Source: Halorhodospira sp. | Lineage (GTDB): Bacteria; Pseudomonadota; Gammaproteobacteria; Nitrococcales; Halorhodospiraceae | DNA: 9,818 nt | Assembly: GCA_007121755.1 (NCBI GenBank) | Contig: SKJZ01000250.1 | Location: 1-9,818, forward strand | Direction: 5' to 3' | Shown here: positions 1 to 5,256 of the stretch, piece by piece | Numbering within the stretch: position 1 is the stretch's first letter | How the letters are laid out: each line of letters starts with the position of its first letter | Made by a program: the position numbers and the translations under genes | Notes under the pieces: model-generated | Databases searched by the model: none | The model's input: the letters and a program-made list of their open reading frames with translations, nothing else | Told to the model about the DNA's origin: nothing

Positions 1-648
1 CTACGGCTGATCGAGAATGATGATCCGTTGTTTCTCGAAACGCAGAGCGCCTTGCTCCTCCAGCGCCCGTAGGGCGCGGTTGACCCGCTCCCGGGAGGCC
101 CCGACCATGCTCGCGATGTCGGCCTGTGTCGGTGGATCGGTGACGACAAAGCGGTCCCCGTCGGGTTCCGCGGCTTCCAGCAACACCCGGGCGACCCGCG
201 ATTGGACGCCCTGCGTGGCAAGGTTGTTGATGGTGTGGTTAGCGTGCCGGAGACGGCGGGAGAGCTGCTGGATGATGGCCATGGCGAGGTTCGGATTGCG
301 CCCGATCCAGTCGCCGAAATCGGTTCGGGGCAGAATCAGCAGCCGGGCCTGTGCCATTGTCATAACCTGGGCGCTGCGCCCGTTGGCGTCGAGAAGGGCC
401 ATCTCACCGAAGCACTCCCCGCGTTGCAGTATGGAGACGATCACCTCCCGTCCTTCCTCGTCGGTGAGCATCACCTTTACCTTGCCTTCCAGCAGCAGGT
501 AGAGGGCGTCCGCGGGGTCGCCTTCCTGAAACAGGACCGTATCAGACGGAACACTCCGCTCCACGAATAAGCGGGCGAGGGATTCCAGATCCTCCCCCTC
601 CAGGACGGAAAAGAGAGGGCTCGATTGCAAGGCTTCGATTCGGTCCAT
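1..648 (-). CDS. Crp/Fnr-family transcriptional regulator, CRP subtype
   Basis: This is a 215-residue cytoplasmic DNA-binding regulator, complete in the window (TAG stop at 3-1). Residues 10-120 form a cyclic-nucleotide-binding jelly roll with the phosphate-binding cassette FGEMALL...GRSAQV; E82, R91 and S92 match E72, R82 and S83 of E. coli CRP. A long dimerisation helix follows, then a winged helix at about 150-215. The recognition helix SRERVNR keeps R186, E187 and R191, the counterparts of CRP R180, E181 and R185 that read GTGA half-sites. There is only one Cys (C79), so it is not an Fe-S FNR. In the dimer helix the positions of CRP T127 and S128 are Ala and Asn, so cAMP may not be its ligand. 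The ATG at 648 is preceded only by a weak AGAGA. A matching operator lies at 4144-4159. The family call is firm; the ligand is unknown. Confidence 0.93.
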   Translation of the reverse strand: MDRIEALQSSPLFSVLEGEDLESLARLFVERSVPSDTVLFQEGDPADALYLLLEGKVKVMLTDEEGREVIVSILQRGECFGEMALLDANGRSAQVMTMAQARLLILPRTDFGDWIGRNPNLAMAIIQQLSRRLRHANHTINNLATQGVQSRVARVLLEAAEPDGDRFVVTDPPTQADIASMVGASRERVNRALRALEEQGALRFEKQRIIILDQP

Positions 649-779
649 ATTTGCTGATCTCTGTAAGGATCGAAGCCCGGTCCGACCGCGGGGGGGAGCG
701 GGCCGTCCGCCATGCTGCCGATTCGCTGCCTTCAGCAGGAGGCGTAATCACCGATTTTTCATCAGGAAGTTTGCCGGGT

Positions 780-801
780 CAAGCTACGGTCGTGTAGCTT
801 G
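780..801. repeat. Perfect inverted repeat, 8-bp arms
   Basis: The arms CAAGCTAC and GTAGCTTG flank a 6-base loop (GGTCGT). The element sits about 130 bases upstream of the Crp-family start codon and beyond the terminator of the preceding gene. There is no T-tract on either side, so a terminator is unlikely. It could be an operator for another regulator or a structured leader. Confidence 0.55.
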
Positions 802-892
802 TCGTGTCCACCCCCACACCCTCGACAACGACCCGTTCTATCGGGGGCAGCGACCCGCCCGCGAGTTTGAAGTTGGGGGCAACGTATTAAAG

Positions 893-918
893 AAGGCCCG
901 GCCGCCGGGCCGGGCCTT
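893..918 (-). terminator. Probable intrinsic terminator of the 977-2173 lipoprotein gene
   Basis: An 11-bp perfect stem, AAGGCCCGGCC pairing with GGCCGGGCCTT, encloses a 4-base loop (GCCG). Read on the minus strand it is followed by CTTTAATA, a short U-rich tail. It lies about 60 bases past the stop codon of the lipoprotein gene. The tail is weak, so termination could be partial. Confidence 0.7.
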
Positions 919-929
919 TGCGATGGTTG

Positions 930-950
930 CCGGCCGCCGGTGGCGGCCGG
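930..950. repeat. Strong GC hairpin in the 3' untranslated region
   Basis: CCGGCCGCC and GGCGGCCGG pair perfectly over 9 bp around a 3-base loop (GGT). It sits between the lipoprotein stop codon and the terminator at 893-918, so the transcript would end in two stacked hairpins. Without a T-tract it is more likely a 3'-end stabiliser or a terminator aid than a terminator itself. Confidence 0.55.
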
Positions 951-976
951 TGAGGTGGCGATACCCGCCGTCGGGA

Positions 977-2173
977 CTAGTTCCGTTTCTCCAATCCCGT
1001 GAATACGGGATAGTCGGTAAAGAAAGATGCGCACGCTTCGGCGTCCCACTCCTTATAAACGCCGCTGCCGTCTATCTCGATTCTGACGGCGTGGTCCGTG
1101 TTGGTGTCGTCGCCGAAGCGGATATCGGCGGTCCCGTTGCCGCTTAGGCGGATGATCCCCTCCTGAGGACAAGCGGCGCCGCCCGGCGTCTTCACAATGG
1201 TCGGTGTGCTGACCTCGATATGGCCGTCCAACCGTGAACTGCCGATCTTGAACGCGACGCTGTTCTCGTGGGTGCCGTCGCTGCCCCACACGGTACGTCG
1301 ATCGTAGTCGGTGACGGCATCGTAGAAGATAAAGTCGTAATTATCGAACTCGACCTTGTTCTCCATCACCGGGATTTGCCATCTCCGCTCCTGGCGCCCG
1401 TCCGAGTCTTTGTGCCATGAGTCGGTTATGTCGGCGCGCATGAAGATCTGCATTGGCTCATCGTCCTCGTCCTCGGGGACGTAATCCGCGGTAACGTCGT
1501 GGCGGCGGTGGTTAATCCACGTCTCGGTGGTATCCGTCCACTCCTCGGTGTCCTCGCTCCGTATAATTCCGTTGAACGTTAATGAGTCCGACGCACAGCT
1601 CTCGAAGGTGATCTCCCACCATTCGGTAGAGGTTCCAGCACTGCTGTTGCCGGTCTGATCATCTCCGTGATCCAACCATGCGGAGCCGCTGTCGCAGAAG
1701 TCTTCGAGTTCCTCGCTCGCGGTGGCGGGTTCGTTGGCCGCGTCGCGCACGGTGGCGATGGCCGCTTGCTGGCGGGTCATTACGCTCGACGCTTGTGCAG
1801 CGGAGGATGGCCCGCTTATGCCGGAAACGATGTGACCCAGGGCGTCCTCCGTCTCTTCCACCGTGTTGTCAAAATCCTCGCCCGTATTCATCGCGGCGGT
1901 GGATTGGAAAACCCCCTCTTCGTCGTATTGGGGGCCGCCGGTTGAGTCCCCGGTCCCGTCGTCGTCCCCAGTCCCGTCGTCGTCCCCGGTCCCGTCCCCG
2001 TCCGCGGTCCCGTCGTCGTCTTCCTCGTAGTCGGGACCGATGTGCTCGGGATCGGTTTCCGTGGAGCCGTTGGAATTGCTGTCCGAATCCAAACAACCGG
2101 CAAGCAGGAACGCTGCCGCTCCCAACACGACTGCAAGCGTGCTCAGTGGTCGCGTGACGCTACTAATGTCCAT
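977..2173 (-). CDS. Lipoprotein with Asp/Gly repeat linker, unknown function
   Basis: A 398-residue protein. The N-terminus is a lipoprotein signal: a positive R8, a hydrophobic stretch at 10-25 and the lipobox LLAGC with C27 as the lipidated residue. Residue +2 is Leu rather than Asp, so Lol sorting to the outer membrane is likely. An acidic tether follows, with Asp/Gly/Thr repeats at about 51-78 built on the unit GDDDGT; this is a flexible and possibly cation-binding spacer. The remaining ~300 residues look beta-rich, with many alternating aromatic and charged stretches and four Cys that could form two disulphides in the periplasm. I recognise no family. The ATG is fixed by an AGGAGG five bases upstream. 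The tether after the Cys nearly repeats that of the lipoprotein at 3248-4054. Confidence 0.85.
   Translation of the reverse strand: MDISSVTRPLSTLAVVLGAAAFLLAGCLDSDSNSNGSTETDPEHIGPDYEEDDDGTADGDGTGDDDGTGDDDGTGDSTGGPQYDEEGVFQSTAAMNTGEDFDNTVEETEDALGHIVSGISGPSSAAQASSVMTRQQAAIATVRDAANEPATASEELEDFCDSGSAWLDHGDDQTGNSSAGTSTEWWEITFESCASDSLTFNGIIRSEDTEEWTDTTETWINHRRHDVTADYVPEDEDDEPMQIFMRADITDSWHKDSDGRQERRWQIPVMENKVEFDNYDFIFYDAVTDYDRRTVWGSDGTHENSVAFKIGSSRLDGHIEVSTPTIVKTPGGAACPQEGIIRLSGNGTADIRFGDDTNTDHAVRIEIDGSGVYKEWDAEACASFFTDYPVFTGLEKRN
1953..2024. repeat. Four 18-bp tandem repeats inside the lipoprotein gene
   Basis: Units start at 1953, 1971, 1989 and 2007, each opening with GTCCCGTC on the plus strand. 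The first two units differ at one base; the third and fourth have diverged further. They encode the six-residue Asp/Gly/Thr unit of the linker on the minus strand. Units of 18 bases keep the frame, so copy-number changes would alter tether length without breaking the gene. Confidence 0.8.
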
Positions 2174-2178
2174 GATCT

Positions 2179-2184
2179 CCTCCT
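2179..2184 (-). promoter_or_regulatory. Strong ribosome binding site of the 977-2173 lipoprotein
   Basis: AGGAGG on the minus strand lies five bases before the ATG at 2173 and sets that start. The match to the anti-Shine-Dalgarno sequence is essentially complete, which suggests efficient translation. Confidence 0.85.
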
Positions 2185-2185
2185 C

Positions 2186-2215
2186 AATGCGTCAGGCCAA
2201 AATGCGCCAGGCCAA
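2186..2215. repeat. 15-bp tandem duplication in the leader of the lipoprotein gene
   Basis: AATGCGTCAGGCCAA (2186-2200) is followed directly by AATGCGCCAGGCCAA (2201-2215), with one mismatch; a further partial copy (AATGCG) starts at 2220. The repeat lies just upstream of the ribosome binding site of the minus-strand lipoprotein, so it is in its leader or promoter. Confidence 0.65.
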
Positions 2216-2398
2216 AGTCAATGCGCTCGCGGAGGATACGAAACCCGCCTTACATGGGGCTTACAGGAGTCCGGTGGGCAGAGCGGAGAGCTGCGGCACA
2301 TCGCCGCACCCGATTCGACACGCTTTCCGGGCACGGACGGACGGGATCACCGGCCGGCCCTGCGGCGTGCGCCGGCGTCGAGGCCGTCAGCGATCCGG

Positions 2399-3232
2399 TC
2401 ACTCCCCGCCCTCGTAGGCATCTAAACTCTCCCGCAACAACTCGGCGCGGCGGCTGTCGGCCGGGAGTTCGTCGGCGATTTCCCGGTAGGCCGCGATGTT
2501 GCCGTCGTCCAGAAAGGGTCCGAGGTTGCGGGCGATGGCGCGTGCCGGGTTGTGGGCGCCGTGGCGCAGATTCGACTGCAGAAAGGCGTCCACCCGGGCG
2601 CGCCGCTCCGGCTCGGAGTAGCGTTGGAACTCCGCCAGGGCCAGCTCGAAGAGCTTCTCGTCGTGGTGCTGGTCGAGGGTCGTGAGCAGGGTCTCGAGCC
2701 GGGCCTCGGCCGGGGGAAGCTCGCCCATCGCTTCGATGGCCGCCGCCCGTGTCCGGCCGCTCTCGACCTCCATGAATTCATCCACGATATCGGCAAGCAC
2801 GGCGCTGTCCATGGCGCCCGCGCGGTGCCGCTCGATCAGGCTCCGCACTCCCGCGGCGATTCGGTCCCCGGCCTCGAAGTATTCGGCCCGCGGATCCTCG
2901 TTCGCCCCGACGGTGCAGTCGGGGGCGAGGAAACAGTCGCGGGTCTCGCGCATCTCCAACAGGATCGCCGCGGTCTCGGCGTCCGGCGCCGCCGGCGCAT
3001 CGTCTGCGGCGGGGAGGTCCGGATCCTTTCGCGGCAGCGGCTCCGCCCCCGCTCCGCCGTCTTCAGGCTCGGCCGGCGGCCGCGCCTTGACAGAAGCCGG
3101 TCCGGCCGGCGCCGAGTCGGCACCGGCGGCCGGGGGCTCCTGCTCCGCTTCGCCGGTGCCGGACAGGTGCCACCCGGCGTAGATGAGCACGGCCAGCACG
3201 GCCGCGGCGAGCGGCCACTTTACACCTTGCAT
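2399..3232 (-). CDS. Membrane-anchored Ala/Pro-rich protein with helical-repeat-like domain
   Basis: A 277-residue protein of unknown function. One N-terminal hydrophobic helix at about 6-22, preceded by K5, is a membrane anchor or uncleaved signal with no lipobox. Residues 25-85 are a low-complexity Ala/Pro/Glu linker typical of a periplasmic spacer. The remainder is almost wholly alpha-helical, with paired helices rich in Ala, Leu, Glu and Arg (for example AAAIEAMGELPPAEARLETL) that suggest a HEAT-like scaffold. C100 and C106 form a close pair that could make a disulphide. The gene starts 15 bases after the stop of the lytic-transglycosylase-like lipoprotein and is probably cotranscribed with it; a GGAG lies about 8-9 bases upstream of the ATG. 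A role as a partner or scaffold for that hydrolase is inference from position only. Confidence 0.8.
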   Translation of the reverse strand: MQGVKWPLAAAVLAVLIYAGWHLSGTGEAEQEPPAAGADSAPAGPASVKARPPAEPEDGGAGAEPLPRKDPDLPAADDAPAAPDAETAAILLEMRETRDCFLAPDCTVGANEDPRAEYFEAGDRIAAGVRSLIERHRAGAMDSAVLADIVDEFMEVESGRTRAAAIEAMGELPPAEARLETLLTTLDQHHDEKLFELALAEFQRYSEPERRARVDAFLQSNLRHGAHNPARAIARNLGPFLDDGNIAAYREIADELPADSRRAELLRESLDAYEGGE

Positions 3233-3247
3233 GGAGCCGGTCTCCGC

Positions 3248-4054
3248 TCAGTTCGAGACATAGTCCAACCAAGTCCGCTGCTCGTACTTCTCCAGATAGC
3301 CTTGGTCGTTTTGCGCCCAGGTGTCGTTGGGGTCCGTCCAGCGGCAGTGCTGGGTGGGGCCGCCGTTGTATGCCGAGTAGGCGGCCCGGGCGCGCTCCTT
3401 CCAATTCGTGGGCGAACCGACGCACCACTCATCCGGCGCTTGCTGCCACTCCCTGTAGTAGATGTCCAGGGCGTAGGTCAGGTTCTCGTCCAGATGCCAG
3501 CCCTTGCCGTTTTCGATCGCCTCGGTGTGCCACCGGTCGTCGATCTGCATCAGGCCGTGGCCGTGGCCGTGGTCGCCCCGGATCATCGTCAACATGCGGT
3601 CGTTCTCTTCCGATCCCTTGCGGTAGTGGGTCCAGAAGGTCTCCTGGTGCGCGGTCGCGTAAACGGCGTGCCGCCAAGCCTCCACTTCCTCGGCGCTGGC
3701 CTCGCGCCGGCTCGAAAGGTAGTCCGCGGCACCTTCCTTCAGGTAGCCGTAGAGTTCATCCACGTAACGGCTGCGCTCCCCGGAGCGGTCGGCCACCTCG
3801 TCATCGAAGATATAGGGGGAGAAGTCCGTGCGAACCACCTCCGCGTCTCCAAACTCCTCGACGTCGCAGCCGTAGGGTATGCGTCCGAAGTTCCAGCCGC
3901 CCCCCAAACGGGTCGGACACTTCCACCAGTCGGACGGTTCCGTTGTCGCCGTGCTGCCGTTGCTGTCGTCCGAATCGTCGAGTTCGCAACCCGCCACCAC
4001 GACCGCAATGAACAACGCGCCCGCGGCGGCGCTCCATCGGGTACCCCATGCCAT
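3248..4054 (-). CDS. Lytic-transglycosylase-like (SLT) lipoprotein
   Basis: A 268-residue predicted lipoprotein. The signal peptide ends at the lipobox VVAGC (C23), followed by an acidic Ser/Asn/Gly tether. Residues ~125-240 resemble the SLT fold of family 1 lytic transglycosylases, which cleave peptidoglycan between MurNAc and GlcNAc. HQETFW carries the candidate catalytic E138, GLMQID (167-172) matches the substrate-cleft motif and AYNGG (228-232) the C-terminal signature. Unusual points are the His/Gly run DHGHGHG just before GLMQ and Thr after the catalytic Glu, where Ser is usual. C46, C63, C211 and C237 could form two disulphides. An upstream ATG at 4141 would add 29 residues and bury the signal peptide; I chose 4054 because AGGAGG lies eight bases before it. 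It is first in the minus-strand cluster and divergent from the HD-GYP-like gene. Confidence 0.85.
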   Translation of the reverse strand: MAWGTRWSAAAGALFIAVVVAGCELDDSDDSNGSTATTEPSDWWKCPTRLGGGWNFGRIPYGCDVEEFGDAEVVRTDFSPYIFDDEVADRSGERSRYVDELYGYLKEGAADYLSSRREASAEEVEAWRHAVYATAHQETFWTHYRKGSEENDRMLTMIRGDHGHGHGLMQIDDRWHTEAIENGKGWHLDENLTYALDIYYREWQQAPDEWCVGSPTNWKERARAAYSAYNGGPTQHCRWTDPNDTWAQNDQGYLEKYEQRTWLDYVSN

Positions 4055-4062
4055 GTCGCTCG

Positions 4063-4068
4063 CCTCCT
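4063..4068 (-). promoter_or_regulatory. Ribosome binding site that fixes the SLT lipoprotein start
   Basis: AGGAGG on the minus strand sits eight bases before the ATG at 4054. It favours this start over the in-frame ATG at 4141, and the resulting N-terminus is a normal lipoprotein signal. Confidence 0.85.
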
Positions 4069-4143
4069 TTCCTGAAAGCCGGTGACGCAATGGTTGCATA
4101 CAGCCCCGAGGCCGGTACAGCACTTCCCCTAATGCCCCCAAGA

Positions 4144-4159
4144 TGTGACATTTGTCACT
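4144..4159. promoter_or_regulatory. CRP-type operator, TGTGA-N6-TCACT
   Basis: The site matches the E. coli CRP consensus TGTGA-N6-TCACA at nine of ten informative bases. Its core GTGAC-ATTT-GTCAC is a perfect palindrome. Its centre is about 97 bases from the SLT lipoprotein start and about 85 from the HD-GYP-like start, so one site could serve both promoters. The Crp-family regulator at 1-648 keeps the residues that read GTGA and is the natural candidate to bind it. Confidence 0.75.
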
Positions 4160-4225
4160 GCACGGAAGAAAAACCCTGTCAGTCTAGGGCCATGGCCGGT
4201 TGGTCGCCGTGGGTATCGACGGGGT

Positions 4226-4233
4226 GGAGGTGA
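4226..4233 (+). promoter_or_regulatory. Ribosome binding site for the GTG start at 4237
   Basis: GGAGGTGA is a full-length match to the anti-Shine-Dalgarno sequence, with its GGAGG six bases before the GTG. It supports the non-ATG start at 4237. Confidence 0.8.
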
Positions 4234-4236
4234 GCC

Positions 4237-5241
4237 GTGGAGCGTCACATTGAGAGTGAAGACCAGGCGGGCGGGGGTGCCGGACTGTCCTCGCGCCCGC
4301 CCCCCATCGAACGAAGGGATTTCGATCCGTTCGGCGAACTGGATCGGATCGCGATTCTGATTGGCCGCATGTACGAGGCGCACCGGGACGACGCCTCGTC
4401 GCTGGAGGCCCGCGCATACCGCATCGCCTACCGGATACTGGATGTGGTCAATCTCGACGGCGCGGCGGCCATGGGGGATATACATACCCGGCACGACCGC
4501 CCGTACGCCGTACTGCGGAGTCTGCAAAAGGGCGTTTGGACCGCCTACCTGTGCGCTACCTTGGGCGTTCCGGAGGACGAGCGCGCCGAGGTCATCGCCG
4601 CCGCGATGAGCGCCAATCTGGCGATGGCGAGCTTGCAGAACGTCCTGGAGCGCCAGGAGAGCGGGCCCACCCCGCAGCAGCGGGAGGTGATCCGCCGCCA
4701 TCCGGAGGAGAGCGCGGCGATGCTCAAGGCTCGAGGCGTAACGTCGCGGCTCTGGCTGCGCACGGTGCGGGAGCACCACGAGCGCCTGGACGGCTCCGGT
4801 TATCCCGCCGGGCTGCGGGGGTCCGAGATCGCCAAGAGCGCCATGCTGGTCGGTTTCTCCGACACCCTGACGGCGATGATTACCCCCGGCGGGGTCAAGC
4901 GGGCGCCCCGCTCTCCGGCGAGCGCCTTGGCCGAATTGACCGAGCTGGCCGACAAGGCGTATCCCCGGTCATTGATCTACACGGTATGCGGGCGGCTCGG
5001 TGCCTACCCGCCGGGCACCGCAGTGCGGATGGCCGACGGCTCGTTGGCGGTGGTATTGCGTCCGGGTGAGGATCCGCGCCGTCCCTACGCCGCGATGGTG
5101 GTGCGCCCCGACGGCACCCGGGTGGCGCGGCCGCGGCCGCTCGAGGCCTGCCGGATCAGTGCGGTTCTGCCGGTAAGCGAATTGCCGGCGCTCGATCACG
5201 CGAATCTGTGGGGTTATAGCCGCCGCGACCGGTGGCTGTAG
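4237..5241 (+). CDS. Degenerate HD-GYP domain protein, probable non-catalytic signalling protein
   Basis: A 334-residue cytoplasmic protein with no visible membrane segment. Active HD-GYP proteins hydrolyse cyclic-di-GMP using a metal site built from an early His, the HD dyad, a middle His, an HH pair and an Asp. Here the second half is well kept: IRRHPEE (H155) and REHHERLDGSGYPAGLRG (H180, H181, D185, GYP at 188-190). The HD dyad position reads MSANLA, so His and Asp are replaced by S125 and A126, and the early His also appears lost. Catalysis is therefore doubtful; ligand binding or docking is more likely. The tail at 250-300 (YPPGTAVRMADGSLAVVLRP) is the small beta domain common after HD-GYP. 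It starts with GTG and is the first gene of the plus-strand operon; its stop codon overlaps the next gene's ribosome binding site. Confidence 0.9.
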   Translation: MERHIESEDQAGGGAGLSSRPPPIERRDFDPFGELDRIAILIGRMYEAHRDDASSLEARAYRIAYRILDVVNLDGAAAMGDIHTRHDRPYAVLRSLQKGVWTAYLCATLGVPEDERAEVIAAAMSANLAMASLQNVLERQESGPTPQQREVIRRHPEESAAMLKARGVTSRLWLRTVREHHERLDGSGYPAGLRGSEIAKSAMLVGFSDTLTAMITPGGVKRAPRSPASALAELTELADKAYPRSLIYTVCGRLGAYPPGTAVRMADGSLAVVLRPGEDPRRPYAAMVVRPDGTRVARPRPLEACRISAVLPVSELPALDHANLWGYSRRDRWL

Positions 5242-5247
5242 GGAGGA
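5241..5247 (+). promoter_or_regulatory. Ribosome binding site overlapping the upstream stop codon
   Basis: GGGAGGA begins on the last base of the TAG stop of the HD-GYP-like gene. It is correctly spaced for the ATG at 5257 and too close to the in-frame GTG at 5248. The overlap suggests translational coupling of the two genes. Confidence 0.8.
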
Positions 5248-5256
5248 GTGTCGCCA

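Larger units (their letters stand above)
649..976. other. Intergenic region with hairpins, no gene
   Basis: This 328-base gap separates the upstream lipoprotein from the Crp-family gene. It holds an 8-bp perfect inverted repeat at 780-801 and two stacked GC hairpins at 893-918 and 930-950. The minus-strand promoter of the Crp-family gene must lie in roughly 660-880, but I cannot assign convincing -35 and -10 boxes. I see no CRP-type TGTGA/TCACA pair here, so nothing suggests autoregulation. The small open frames in it have no ribosome binding site or recognisable protein. Confidence 0.6.
2174..2398 (-). other. Intergenic leader region, 225 bases
   Basis: This gap between the two minus-strand genes probably holds the promoter of the 977-2173 lipoprotein. 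The 15-bp duplication is at its downstream end, and a small 6-bp hairpin with arms TGCGGC/GCCGCA lies at 2292-2308. A TTGACT at 2221-2216 on the minus strand resembles a -35 box, but no matching -10 follows at the right distance. I see no T-tailed terminator for the gene ending at 2399, so readthrough is possible. Confidence 0.4.
4055..4236. promoter_or_regulatory. Divergent control region of the lipoprotein cluster and signalling operon
   Basis: This 182-base gap separates the oppositely transcribed genes at 4054 (minus) and 4237 (plus). Its centre holds a CRP-type palindrome at 4144-4159. On the plus strand TTGTCA (4152-4157) resembles a -35 box but overlaps the operator, and no good -10 follows. 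On the minus strand TGCTGTACC near 4114-4122 is only a weak -10 candidate. Weak core boxes beside an activator site are what activator-dependent promoters look like; that reading is inference. Confidence 0.65.

Noticed and set aside
2292..2308. 6-bp hairpin as a terminator of the gene ending at 2399
   Set aside because: The stem is short, has no T-tract on the minus strand, and is about 90 bases past the stop codon.
2552..4075. 507-codon open frame on the plus strand
   Set aside because: It runs antisense to two convincing exported proteins, one an SLT-like lipoprotein with conserved motifs. Its product is Val/Leu/Arg-rich without domains and typical of antisense frames in GC-rich genes.
4055..4141. 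29-residue N-terminal extension of the SLT lipoprotein
   Set aside because: It would place 29 non-hydrophobic residues ahead of a standard signal peptide, and the AGGAGG is spaced for the inner ATG at 4054.
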